Shown: positions 25,044 through 32,900, counted from the stretch's first letter. The stretch: DNA of 38,186 nt from JAJDIA01 sp031555735 (GCA_031555735.1 JAVBUE010000065.1:1-38186); one strand, 5' to 3'. Notes: a model not told the origin generated them from the letters alone. Program-made: numbers and translations.

Positions 25044-26636
25044 TTATCCTACGGGGATCCGGAGCACCTGTCCCGGTTTGATGCGCGAATTGGAAAGGTT
25101 GTTCGCTTTCTGGATATTGGCGGTGGAGATACCCGGGTATTTTTTGGAGATGGTATAGAGGGAGTCGCCGGATCGTACGGTGTAGGTTACATACCCTTTC
25201 TTGTCCCCCCCCTGATCCGCGGGGTTCATGGGAGCTGCCTTGACGTTCGCTTCGGTAGGCGGTGCCTGTTTCACCGTTGCCGCCTGGTGTTGGGTAGATT
25301 TGGCGGAAGAGCTGTTGGCGGCATACTTCACCCCTCCGTTGTCGATATACACCGTCAGTCGTTTCCCTTTGCCTACCCGGTTGGAAGCAAGGCCGTTCCA
25401 TTTGCGGATATTGGCGGCGGTGACGCCGTATTTGTTGGCGATGGTATATAGGTTTTCTCCGCTGACAGTTACATGGGTGATCTTTTCACGGCGCATATCG
25501 CCTGATTTTGTACCTTCCGGTGATTGGGCTGCCAGGTAGCTGCCCAACAGTTCCTCCGCGCGGCATGCGAAAATAGTATCGGTCTTATCCACAAACGCGT
25601 ATGCCTCAACGGCCGGCAATTTCAATACCGCCGGTTTCAGTTCGCTACCCGGAACGATATTCCGTTTGTATTGCGGGTTGAGCGCCTGGAGCTGTTCCAT
25701 ATCAATATTCAGGACGTCCGATACCTGTTCCATGTGGAGCATGCGATTGATCATGACCGTGTCTGTCGCCAGCGGCAGGTTGGTCTGTACCGGACACAGG
25801 TTATGGTCGCAGTAAAAATTCAGGATGTAATTGGCGGCGATGAACAGCGGCACGTACGAACGTGTTTCTTTCGGCAGGTACTGGTAGATTTCCCAGAAGT
25901 CCGTTTTCCCCCCTGCCCGTCGAAGCGCCTTGTTTACGTTGCCCGGGCCGCAGTTGTAGGCCGCCAGCACCAGTGTCCAGTCTTCGTAAATGGCATACAT
26001 ATCCTTCAGGTATTGGCAGGCGGCATACGTGGATCTGACCGGATCGCGGCGTTCGTCCACCAGGCTGTTGATCTCCAGTCCGTACCCTTTGGCGGTGGGC
26101 AGCATGAACTGCCACATGCCACTGGCTCCCACGCGGGACAAGGCTACCGGATTCAGCGCGCTTTCCACCACGGCCAGATACTTTAGTTCGAGCGGTAAGC
26201 CCTGTTCGTCGAGCGCCTGTTCGATGATCGGGAAATAATAATCCGCCATCCCCAGCAGGTAGCGTACCAATCCCCGTCGCCGTTCGGCATAGAGGTCGAT
26301 ACAATCGCGCACGATCTTATTATAGGGCAGTGACACGATATTCGGCAGGCTCTCCAACCGTTGGCGGTAAATCGAGTCGGGGAAATACACATTCTTGTCG
26401 TCGTCATGGCAGAACGCTTCCTCTTTGCTGAAGAACTGTACATGCCAGGTATGCAGCAGGCTGTCCACATTCGCATCCATGATTTCGGGGATAAAGCCGA
26501 TCTCGGAAACGACGGCATCCGATGAAAGTTCGGAGTAGCGCCCTCCCTCGTTCGTGACGGCGGTTGTTTCTTCCTGCGCATGCAGGACGGGGGTGAAGCT
26601 TAGGAGGATTGCAAGAAGAAGAAAATGTGTTTTCAT
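25044..26636 (-). CDS. MltD-like membrane-bound lytic transglycosylase with two LysM domains
   Basis: A 530-aa secreted enzyme. Signal peptide (LLLAILLSFTPVLHAQ), lytic transglycosylase (SLT) domain with catalytic Glu in YLAVVESALNP and the GASGMWQFMLPTAKGYGL and LAAYNCGPGNVNKA motifs, then two LysM peptidoglycan-binding domains (HVTVSGENLYTIANKYGVT and YTVRSGDSLYTISKKYPGIS). It cleaves peptidoglycan with formation of 1,6-anhydro ends. It sits 13 bp after the DUF5683 gene in the parAB operon, linking wall remodelling with chromosome segregation. Confidence 0.93.
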   Translation of the reverse strand: MKTHFLLLAILLSFTPVLHAQEETTAVTNEGGRYSELSSDAVVSEIGFIPEIMDANVDSLLHTWHVQFFSKEEAFCHDDDKNVYFPDSIYRQRLESLPNIVSLPYNKIVRDCIDLYAERRRGLVRYLLGMADYYFPIIEQALDEQGLPLELKYLAVVESALNPVALSRVGASGMWQFMLPTAKGYGLEINSLVDERRDPVRSTYAACQYLKDMYAIYEDWTLVLAAYNCGPGNVNKALRRAGGKTDFWEIYQYLPKETRSYVPLFIAANYILNFYCDHNLCPVQTNLPLATDTVMINRMLHMEQVSDVLNIDMEQLQALNPQYKRNIVPGSELKPAVLKLPAVEAYAFVDKTDTIFACRAEELLGSYLAAQSPEGTKSGDMRREKITHVTVSGENLYTIANKYGVTAANIRKWNGLASNRVGKGKRLTVYIDNGGVKYAANSSSAKSTQHQAATVKQAPPTEANVKAAPMNPADQGGDKKGYVTYTVRSGDSLYTISKKYPGISTANIQKANNLSNSRIKPGQVLRIPVG

Positions 26637-26649
26637 GCCAATAATCTAA

Positions 26650-27366
26650 CTAAAAAGTGAAACTGCAATTCAATCCGTATGTGCGCGAGCTGACACTGGT
26701 AGGAGGTGTATAAACCGGTTCCAGGCGCATGGAGAGATCGGGTGAGATGTCGAAGTCGAACAACTGGGCATCCACATACGCATCTATAATCGTGATCGCA
26801 TAGAACCCGACGGAGAGGATGATACTCAGGTCGCGGTATCTGCGGAAATAATCTTTTTTGCTTTTCAATTCATTCTCGAAAGACGTGTTGCCTTTCATAT
26901 AGCTGTCCTGCTCTTCCTTGGACATCCCCGGGGTACGCACGAAGTCGCGCCAACTGGCATCCGGAGCGGTATTTTCGGTCACCACATCGAAATACGCCTG
27001 TTTGTAGTCCTGGTAGTTACGGTTGTTCCACGAGATGGCGTAATAGAACCCCATGAAGCCGCCATATACCAGCGGCAGTTTCCAGTATTTGCGGTTGTAG
27101 ATCTGTCCCAGCCCCGGGATCAGGGCGTAGAGGGTAGCCTTGGTGGGATCCGGCTTGAACGCCGTTACCTGTCCGTTTTTCGGCATGCGTATGGAATCAT
27201 CGAGGATCACCACGCTCACCTCCGTGTTTTCGGCGGATATCTTTTTCCGGGCTTCCCGTTGTTCATGGCGGATGGTGTCGGCGGCTTCCTTCACCACTTC
27301 CTGTGCCTTTCCCGTTACGGAAAGACAGAGTAACCACGCTAACAGGAGTATGCCGCCCTTACTCAT
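26650..27366 (-). CDS. DUF5683 domain-containing protein
   Basis: A 238-aa exported protein with a signal peptide (LLLAWLLCLSVTGKAQ). The central part (KATLYALIPGLGQIYNRKYW, then KLPLVYGGFMGFYYAISW) is the DUF5683 signature, with a hydrophobic segment near LPLVYGGFMGFYYAI and another at SIILSVGFYAITIIDAYVDA, so it is membrane-bound. Function unknown. Its ATG overlaps the parB stop by 4 bp and the transglycosylase follows at 13 bp, an arrangement conserved in Bacteroidales. Confidence 0.85.
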   Translation of the reverse strand: MSKGGILLLAWLLCLSVTGKAQEVVKEAADTIRHEQREARKKISAENTEVSVVILDDSIRMPKNGQVTAFKPDPTKATLYALIPGLGQIYNRKYWKLPLVYGGFMGFYYAISWNNRNYQDYKQAYFDVVTENTAPDASWRDFVRTPGMSKEEQDSYMKGNTSFENELKSKKDYFRRYRDLSIILSVGFYAITIIDAYVDAQLFDFDISPDLSMRLEPVYTPPTSVSSRTYGLNCSFTF

Positions 27367-28238
27367 TTCAGTTTATCCAATAAGCCGATTAGTTTTTCGA
27401 GTTCTTCTTCCGATCGGAACGGGATGGTGATCTTCCCTTTCCCCTTGTCGTTGCAGGTGAGCTGCACCGGGGTATGGAAAAAGCGGGAGAGGTGGTCTTT
27501 CAGCAGGTTGAATTCCGGCTGCGACTGGATTTTCGGCGTCCGGGTCGTCTGTGCCGCTTCACCTTCGGAGGCTTTCCTCACCAGGTCTTCCACAGCGCGT
27601 ACGGAGAGGCCGTCTGCCAGGATCCGTTCGTAGTAAGCCAACTGTCTCCCGGGCTCTTCCACCGGGATCAGGGCGCGGGCATGACCCATGTCTATCTTCT
27701 TGTCTTTCAGTCCCACCTGTATCTCGGCGGGCAGTTTCAGCAGGCGGAGGTAGTTGGCGATCGTCGTCCGTTTCTTCCCTACGCGTTCGCTGAGCCGTTC
27801 CTGGGTAAGCCCGTAGCTGTCGATCAGTTTCTGGTAGGCGAGGGCGATTTCGATGGAGTTGAGGTCTTCGCGCTGGATATTCTCAATCAGCGCCATCTCC
27901 ACCACATTCTCATCTTCGGCTTTGCGGATGTAGGCGGGGATCTGTTCCAGCCCGGCACGGAGGGACGCGCGGTAACGCCGTTCGCCGGAGATGATCATGT
28001 ACCGTCCCGTTTCCGTTTCCTTCAGGGTGATGGGTTGGATCACACCGAGGGCGCGGATGGATGCGGCAAGTTCGTCCAATGCTTCGTCTTCAAAGACGGT
28101 ACGGGGCTGGTCGGGGTTGGGTTGTATCTTGCTCAGTTCGATTTCACTGATCGACGACGAGCCGCCTGTCGCCAGGTCGTCCATCGTGATTAATGCGTCT
28201 AATCCGCGGCCAAGAGCCGATCGTTTTACTGCCGTCAT
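27363..28238 (-). CDS. parB: Chromosome partitioning protein ParB
   Basis: A 291-aa ParB/Spo0J protein. N-terminal ParB/sulfiredoxin-like domain with the CTPase-associated motif GERRYRASLRAG, preceded by IQPNPDQPRTVF, then a central HTH (GLTQERLSERVGKKRTTIANYLRLL) for parS binding, and a C-terminal dimerisation segment. It loads at parS and organises the origin region. Overlaps parA by 4 bp and DUF5683 by 4 bp, so translation is coupled. No clear parS (TGTTTCACGTGAAACA-like) was found in the window. Confidence 0.93.
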   Translation of the reverse strand: MTAVKRSALGRGLDALITMDDLATGGSSSISEIELSKIQPNPDQPRTVFEDEALDELAASIRALGVIQPITLKETETGRYMIISGERRYRASLRAGLEQIPAYIRKAEDENVVEMALIENIQREDLNSIEIALAYQKLIDSYGLTQERLSERVGKKRTTIANYLRLLKLPAEIQVGLKDKKIDMGHARALIPVEEPGRQLAYYERILADGLSVRAVEDLVRKASEGEAAQTTRTPKIQSQPEFNLLKDHLSRFFHTPVQLTCNDKGKGKITIPFRSEEELEKLIGLLDKLK

Positions 28239-28999
28239 ACGTTTTTGCTTATCAGTTCTTTTGCTAATTGGATGTGGTTGAGGGCGCCTTTGGATTCGGC
28301 GTCGTAGAGGATCACCGGCTTACCGTAGCTCGACGATTCGCTCAGCTTGACGTTGCGTTGGATCACGGTGTTGAACACCAGGTCGCGGAACGGGCGTTTC
28401 ACCTCTTCGTAGATCTGGTTGGCGAGCCTTAGGCGTGCGTCGTACATGGTGAGCAGGAATCCTTCGATCTCCAGCTTCGGGTTCAGTTTGGATTTGATGA
28501 TCTTGATGGTGTTCAGCAGTTTGCTGATCCCTTCGAGGGCGAAATATTCGCATTGCACGGGGATGATGACCGAATCGGCCGCCGTCAGTGAGTTGACGGT
28601 GATCAGCCCCAGGGAGGGCGAACAGTCGATCAGGATATAATCGTAGGCTTCCTTCAGCGGCTCCAGTGTTTTCTTCAGGATGCGTTCGCGTCCTTCCATG
28701 TTCAGCATCTCGATCTCAGCGCCTACCAGGTCGATGTGCGATGGGATGATGTCCAACCGCTCCACTTCGGTAGGGACGATGGCCTGTTTCGCCTCGTCGC
28801 CGTTCACCAGGCATTCGTAGATGGAAAGCTGCACGGTACGGAGATCCACACCCAGTCCCGAAGAGGCGTTGGCCTGCGGGTCGGCATCCACTACCAATAC
28901 TTTCTTCTCAAGTACAGCCAGCGATGCGGCGAGGTTGATCGTTGTCGTAGTCTTTCCCACGCCTCCCTTCTGGTTGGCGATCGCAATAATTTTTCCCAT
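28235..28999 (-). CDS. parA: Chromosome partitioning ATPase ParA (Soj)
   Basis: A 254-aa ParA ATPase with deviant Walker A KGGVGKTTT (residues 11-19) and Walker B-region LIDCSPSLGLITVNSL. The start is ATG 28999 (MGKIIAIANQ), because the frame's earlier ATG at 29026 lies in a promoter-like -7 box. It is first in a minus-strand operon parA-parB-DUF5683-MltD-like. Confidence 0.93.
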   Translation of the reverse strand: MGKIIAIANQKGGVGKTTTTINLAASLAVLEKKVLVVDADPQANASSGLGVDLRTVQLSIYECLVNGDEAKQAIVPTEVERLDIIPSHIDLVGAEIEMLNMEGRERILKKTLEPLKEAYDYILIDCSPSLGLITVNSLTAADSVIIPVQCEYFALEGISKLLNTIKIIKSKLNPKLEIEGFLLTMYDARLRLANQIYEEVKRPFRDLVFNTVIQRNVKLSESSSYGKPVILYDAESKGALNHIQLAKELISKNV

Positions 29000-29023
29000 A
29001 TGGTACGTCCAATTTTTCGGGCA

Positions 29024-29031
29024 CAAAACTA
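29024..29031 (-). promoter_or_regulatory. -7 promoter element of the parA operon
   Basis: TAGTTTTG on the minus strand fits TAnnTTTG, 25-32 nt before the parA ATG. A -33 TTG is not clearly placed. Confidence 0.55.
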
Positions 29032-29168
29032 ACGATTAATAGCCTAATATAAGCCTCATTTAGCCAAAACATTGGCCGTACTGTTGAAAACTGGCCCTAC
29101 TTGTTGATAACTCACCAAAGATAGGGAGAATAATCGGTGGAATCCGGATACGATCCCATCTTTCTCGC

Positions 29169-29176
29169 TATATTTG
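29169..29176 (+). promoter_or_regulatory. -7 promoter element of the pentapeptide gene
   Basis: TATATTTG fits TAnnTTTG, 29-36 nt before ATG 29206. No matching -33 TTG is seen. Confidence 0.5.
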
Positions 29177-29205
29177 CCCTTCTTAACATTTAGACCGATC
29201 TGTCC

Positions 29206-29772
29206 ATGCACTATTTCCAGGATCAGACATACAGCCATATCGGCGGTGAAACGGGTGTTTTGCCGCAAGGGGTGTACGAGAATTGCACGTTCGTGAACTG
29301 TGATTTGTATGAAGCCGACCTGTCCAACTGCCAGTTTTCCGAGTGTACGTTTACAGGCTGTAACCTGAGCCTGGCGAAGCTCTTTGGTACGGCTTTCCGG
29401 GAGGTGGCGTTCGTGGATTGCAAGCTGCTGGGGCTTCATTTCGAAAACGGTAACCTGTTCGGCCTCTCGTTCCGTTTCGAGCGCTGCGTGCTGAACCACT
29501 CGTCGTTCTATCAACTGAAAATCCGGAAAACACGTTTCGCGCAATGCCAACTACAGGAAGTGGACTTTGCGGAAGCCGATCTGGCGGAAGCTTCTTTCGA
29601 TGGCTGCGACCTGGCGGGTGCTGTCTTCGACCATACAAACCTGGAGAAAGCCGATCTCCGTACCGCCTCCCGCTACATCATCCACCCGGAAGCCAACCGG
29701 ATCCGCAAAGCCCTCTTCTCCCTCCCTGGCCTCCCGGGTTTGCTGGCCGCCTACGATATCGCGGTGGATTAG
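29206..29772 (+). CDS. Pentapeptide-repeat protein
   Basis: A 188-aa protein made largely of A(D/N)LXX-like repeats, for example CDLYEADLSNCQFSECTF and VDFAEADLAEASFDGCDL, which form a right-handed beta-helix. The tail (HPEANRIRKALFSLPGLPGL, then LAAYDI) is a usual C-terminal cap in Bacteroidetes proteins of this type. Some pentapeptide proteins (Qnr, MfpA) mimic DNA and protect gyrase; whether this one does is unknown. It lies immediately left of the long inverted repeat. Confidence 0.85.
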   Translation: MHYFQDQTYSHIGGETGVLPQGVYENCTFVNCDLYEADLSNCQFSECTFTGCNLSLAKLFGTAFREVAFVDCKLLGLHFENGNLFGLSFRFERCVLNHSSFYQLKIRKTRFAQCQLQEVDFAEADLAEASFDGCDLAGAVFDHTNLEKADLRTASRYIIHPEANRIRKALFSLPGLPGLLAAYDIAVD

Positions 29773-29818
29773 TACGGTGCACGGAATAGTTATGGATGGT
29801 ATGGCTGACACCCCTATA

Positions 29819-30053
29819 CACGGAGTTTGGGGGAAACTGCTTCCACCTTCCACTAAGCGGTGTTATCATGCAGGCTTACACTATGTTAGACAGTGGAAGG
29901 AGGGTGTGTTTTTCCTTCCACTTTCCCTCCACTCTCCTTCCACTGCGTGGCAATCATTCCGGCAATCTCGTAGGGTGTCCCATTTCGAAATGGGACACCC
30001 TGCATTTCAATCTGCGTGCAGATGTTGATCCATCTGCACGTGTATGTTGTGCC
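29819..30053 (+). repeat. Left arm (235 bp) of a long imperfect inverted repeat
   Basis: Pairs, without gaps, with 30260-30494; by eye I count about 16 mismatches in 235 positions. Its outer end starts CACGGAGTTTGG. It contains a purine/pyrimidine-biased tract with repeated CTTCCACT (29903-29944) and a perfect 30-bp palindrome (29972-30001). Two 22-bp-spaced units close the arm (30015-30041). Confidence 0.9.
29972..30001. repeat. Perfect 30-bp palindrome within the left arm
   Basis: The half-site AGGGTGTCCCATTTC (29972-29986) is followed immediately by its exact complement through 30001. The right arm has the same structure (~30312-30341) with two mismatches. Confidence 0.9.
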
Positions 30054-30071
30054 GGCAAAGGGGGAAAACTA

Positions 30072-30160
30072 CCATAGGTAGATGATCTGACAACCATAGG
30101 TAGATGTTTGAACTACCATAGGTAAATGATTACACAATCATAGGTAGAAGTTTTGAGCGA
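30072..30160. repeat. Four 22-bp tandem units with CCATAGGTAGATG core
   Basis: The core begins at 30072, 30094, 30116 and 30138 (TCATAGG in the last), exactly 22 bp apart. Its centre forms the dyad CTACC-ATA-GGTAG in units 1 and 3, partly decayed in the others. It lies in the 206-bp spacer between the two long arms. Confidence 0.9.
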
Positions 30161-30195
30161 CACATTGAAAAACAAAAAAAGATGTCAACATTTCA

Positions 30196-30303
30196 ATCTT
30201 CGTCCGGATGTTGTGCGGACAAGATCTGGATGTTGTGCGGACAACGTCTGGATGTTGTCAGCACAACATCTACATGCAGATGGATCAACATCTACACGCA
30301 GAT
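30196..30303. repeat. Five 22-bp tandem units with GTTGT-N4-ACAAC dyad
   Basis: The marker GGATG (or ACATG/ACACG) falls at 30206, 30228, 30250, 30272 and 30294, exactly 22 bp apart. Middle units contain the dyad GTTGT-GCGG-ACAAC or GTTGT-CAGC-ACAAC. The last two units belong to the right arm, and their inverted counterparts are at 30015-30053. Confidence 0.9.
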
Positions 30304-30494
30304 AGGAATGCCGGGTGTACCATTTCAAAATGGGACACCCTACGAGATTGCCGGAATGATTGCCACACAGTGGAAGGAGAGTGGAGGGAAAGTGGAAGGA
30401 AAAACACGCCCTCCTTCCACTGTCTAACATAGTGTAAGCCTGCACGATAACACCCCTTAGTGGAAGGTGGAAGCAGTTTTCCCCAAATACCGTG
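30260..30494 (-). repeat. Right arm (235 bp) of the long inverted repeat
   Basis: Complement of the left arm (29819-30053). Weaker similarity continues outward: the 29773-29784 sequence GTACGGTGCACG and the complement of about 30515-30528 (GTACAGTGCTACG) look alike, so the whole element may be ~760 bp. It lies in the 1-kb gene-free gap between the pentapeptide gene and tRNA-Leu. Confidence 0.85.
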
Positions 30495-30712
30495 TAATAC
30501 GTCATTCCAACCTTCGTAGCACTGTACCAACATTGAGAAAAAGCCCAAATAACGTATAGGAGGTACAGATGCCCGCCACCGCAGAGATCGTTACCGCCGA
30601 CCTCCGCCTGATCGAGCGTTTATTCCTTCCGTTGAAGAACGTGTTCCGGGAAGGGATGTAAATGGTAAGCGGGTCGGTTATCATACAGAGGGCTACAGTG
30701 TGCCTGCGGAGA

Positions 30713-30760
30713 TAAAAAAAATCGCCTAATCGTTGACTAACAACTGATTAAGCGATTATT
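30713..30760 (-). terminator. Intrinsic terminator of the tRNA-Leu transcript
   Basis: On the minus strand AATCGCTTAATC pairs with GATTAGGCGATT (one mismatch or G-T pair) around a ~14-nt loop, followed by a T-run. It begins ~5 nt past the tRNA 3' end. Confidence 0.8.
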
Positions 30761-30764
30761 ATTG

Positions 30765-30846
30765 TGCCCAGAACAGGACTCGAACCTGCACGTCTCTCAA
30801 CACTCGCACCTGAAACGAGCGCGTCTACCAATTCCGCCACCTGGGC
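30765..30846 (-). tRNA. tRNA-Leu, anticodon CAG
   Basis: The minus strand starts GCCCAGGTGGCGGAATTGG and folds into a full cloverleaf: acceptor GCCCAGG with TCTGGGC (closing G-U), D-arm GCGGAATTGGTAGACGC, anticodon stem CTCGT/GCGAG with loop TTCAGGT (anticodon CAG), a long variable arm typical of leucine, and T-arm with GTTCGAGTC. CCA is not encoded. The terminator follows directly. It lies between the AraC-type gene and the long inverted repeat. Confidence 0.95.
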
Positions 30847-30937
30847 CTTACATGTATGAACGATGCTATCACACCTGATTGCGGATGCAAATGTAGCACA
30901 TTATTTTAATTGCACAGCGCAGATGCAATTTTTTTTT

Positions 30938-32149
30938 TCAGATCTCCACCTGTTGTTGCCGCCATTCCCTGTATGTAAGGCCGGTTTGTTGCTTAAACAT
31001 GCGGCTGAAGGAGGGGGCGGTGGTGAAGCCGGACTGTTCGGCGATCTGTTCCTGGCTCAGTTGGTGGTCGTTGCGGATCAGTCGCTGGGCGTGGAGGATG
31101 CGGTGGCGGTTGATGATGTCCGAAAAGGAGCAACCGTACGATTCGTTGATCATTCGTGAGATATAGGTGCGGTTGGTGTGCATGATACGTGCCACATCGT
31201 CCAGTCGCAGGTTGCATTGCAGGAAGGATTGTTCCCTGGCAAGCAGTTGTTCGAAAGCCGATTGCAATTCGCTCCAGCGTGTACCGTCCGCAAGGGTGGT
31301 CGCGGGATCAGCCTGTTCGAATGTGCTGTGGGCATATCCCCCTTCTTCGGCTTCCTGATCGGCTTGCTGCTGGGCGACTGCCAGTTCGCTGGCCGAGTAA
31401 TGGATGAGCGCCACGTTGTACCCCATGAAAAACACCAAAACGGCCATGGTAAGCATCAGTAGGGAGGCGGCCGGGAGATGTTCTTTGTAATAGAAACGTC
31501 CCACGGCGGCTACGGCCAACAGCAACAGGTACAAAAACGTACCGATCAACTGGATCCGGTAATTGGGCATGGACTGTCCTTCCGGATCGGAATAAAACTC
31601 ATCGAGGCGCCGCCTGTACCGGAAATACCGGATACAGGCATAGGCGATCAGGAACAGGAGACCCAGGCGGAAAACGAGGTTGAACGCCGTAACGCTTATC
31701 AGGTAATACCACTGATAGATCGGATCGGTAAGGGAGCCTGGTTGTCCTTTGTTGTTCGCCATCACGTGCAGCATACGCTCGGCCTCCTCCAGTCCCATCA
31801 CCGCATAAAACCCGGCGATGGCCACCCCGAAAAAGACGCCCGGTAATAAGCTGGCATAATCGATCCACCCCAACGGCTTTTCATTGGTAAGTTTCCGGAA
31901 GAAGAAATAGAGGAAGGGCAGGAGCCACATAACGACTACCCCTTCCACGATCTCCAGCACGTACAACGGATGCTGGCCGGCATCGGTCAGCAGATGCGTA
32001 GCCCAGATGAACGCGAGGATGGTGCTGAGCAGCTGGAGCCGCGCCCACGCATTCTGCGCCCGGTTGTTGGTCTTCGTTTTGCAGAGCAGGAATACCGCCC
32101 AGAAAAGGGAGGCGAAACAAGGGGATAAGATGGCAAACGAAGCGAACAT
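30938..32149 (-). CDS. Membrane-anchored AraC-family transcriptional regulator
   Basis: A ~403-aa protein. About seven hydrophobic segments (ILSPCFASLFWAVFLLC, VVMWLLPFLYFFF, YASLLPGVFFGVAIAGFYAV and others) occupy residues 1-250. The last ~100 residues form an AraC-type double helix-turn-helix (LRLDDVARIMHTNRTYISRM, then QEQIAEQSGFTTAPSFSRMF). So it senses something in or near the membrane and regulates transcription. The frame opens at 32200, but ATG 32149 avoids a 34-bp overlap with the upstream gene and begins at the first membrane segment. The upstream DUF5715 gene ends 17 bp before; probable operon. Confidence 0.85.
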   Translation of the reverse strand: MFASFAILSPCFASLFWAVFLLCKTKTNNRAQNAWARLQLLSTILAFIWATHLLTDAGQHPLYVLEIVEGVVVMWLLPFLYFFFRKLTNEKPLGWIDYASLLPGVFFGVAIAGFYAVMGLEEAERMLHVMANNKGQPGSLTDPIYQWYYLISVTAFNLVFRLGLLFLIAYACIRYFRYRRRLDEFYSDPEGQSMPNYRIQLIGTFLYLLLLAVAAVGRFYYKEHLPAASLLMLTMAVLVFFMGYNVALIHYSASELAVAQQQADQEAEEGGYAHSTFEQADPATTLADGTRWSELQSAFEQLLAREQSFLQCNLRLDDVARIMHTNRTYISRMINESYGCSFSDIINRHRILHAQRLIRNDHQLSQEQIAEQSGFTTAPSFSRMFKQQTGLTYREWRQQQVEI

Positions 32150-32166
32150 GTTTCCGTTGGTTGGGG

Positions 32167-32814
32167 TTATACGTCTCCTCTTGCCGTGATATGGAAACAC
32201 CCCTGTTTGCGTTCGTGTTTCACGTAACAGCGGCCGGCGCGTTTCAGGTCGCGGAGCACCATGGCCAGCGCCATTTTCAGATCGTCGTTGCTGATATCGA
32301 CGGGATCGTCAGGGTCGATCTTGGTATAACGTACCCAGGAGATATCGAACGTGGTACCGTAGAGATGGGCGGAGTTTTCGGATGCGTTGGTGTTGCGTTT
32401 GCCCAGGTTCTTCACGTCGTCGGCGGTACGGAGGATACTGGTCACCTTGATCTTGTAAAGCGGCGCGTTCCGATGGGCGAGCGTGTCCTGGAAATTACGT
32501 CCGATCTCATCCAGCAGGCGTTCAGCCTCGGGCACCAGGTAAGGCAGGGAATGGGTGAGGGTCTCCACCTCGTAATGGTTGTTCGTCTCTACCTCCACCG
32601 TTTTCCGGGAAGCGCTTTCCGCCTGGTCGCGCGAGGCGACAGGTTGTATGCCGATGGCTGTTGCCGCCTGGAGATGTCGTTCGTTGAGGTCGTTGAAGTC
32701 GCGGTTGTAGCTGCCGCTGAACCAGATCCGTTTCAACTCCCCCCGTTTTTCCTTGCAGGCGGGAGAGGCTGCGGTAAGCGTAACGATGAGCAAAAGCAGG
32801 GTATAATGTTTCAT
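32167..32814 (-). CDS. DUF5715-family lipoprotein
   Basis: A ~215-aa exported protein with a lipobox-like signal (LLIVTLTAASPAC, Cys at ~residue 20). The mature domain (TSILRTADDVKNLGKRNTNA, SAHLYGTTFDISW, then AGRCYVKHERKQGCFHI) matches DUF5715, whose conserved His/Asp pattern resembles peptidase M15/VanY-like folds; a peptidoglycan-related role is possible but inferred. I place the start at ATG 32814 (MKHYTLLLL), since the longer frame to 32907 begins with non-signal-like sequence overlapping the promoter region. A TATTTTTG box is 29-36 nt upstream. Confidence 0.8.
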   Translation of the reverse strand: MKHYTLLLLIVTLTAASPACKEKRGELKRIWFSGSYNRDFNDLNERHLQAATAIGIQPVASRDQAESASRKTVEVETNNHYEVETLTHSLPYLVPEAERLLDEIGRNFQDTLAHRNAPLYKIKVTSILRTADDVKNLGKRNTNASENSAHLYGTTFDISWVRYTKIDPDDPVDISNDDLKMALAMVLRDLKRAGRCYVKHERKQGCFHITARGDV

Positions 32815-32842
32815 CCATTGTCCTTTTTGAGAATGTCGGCGA

Positions 32843-32850
32843 CAAAAATA
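32843..32850 (-). promoter_or_regulatory. -7 promoter element of the DUF5715-AraC pair
   Basis: TATTTTTG on the minus strand fits TAnnTTTG, 29-36 nt before ATG 32814. It supports that start over 32907. Confidence 0.5.
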
Positions 32851-32900
32851 CACATTACCTTTGAATAGACCCTGATTGAGGCAAGAAAAATCAGCCTGTA

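Noticed and set aside
27363..29031. parS site near parAB
   Set aside because: No TGTTTCACGTGAAACA-like palindrome found here by eye; partial CACGTG or TTTCACGT matches at 30038, 31764 and 32219 lack the rest.
30072..30303. CRISPR array or tracr-like RNA
   Set aside because: Contiguous 22-bp units without spacers and no cas genes; two different unit families side by side.
29796..30505. Small proteins encoded in both arms of the long inverted repeat
   Set aside because: The two open frames are mirror translations of the inverted arms, have odd composition, no ribosome-binding site, and run through the 22-bp arrays.
30569..30661. 30-codon frame starting MPATAEIVTADLRL with an AGGAGG upstream
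   Set aside because: A good ribosome-binding sequence, but the product is too short to recognise and has no promoter; possibly a gene fragment.
30765..30846. tRNA-Leu as integration site of an island
   Set aside because: No integrase gene and no repeated copy of the tRNA 3' end seen within the window.
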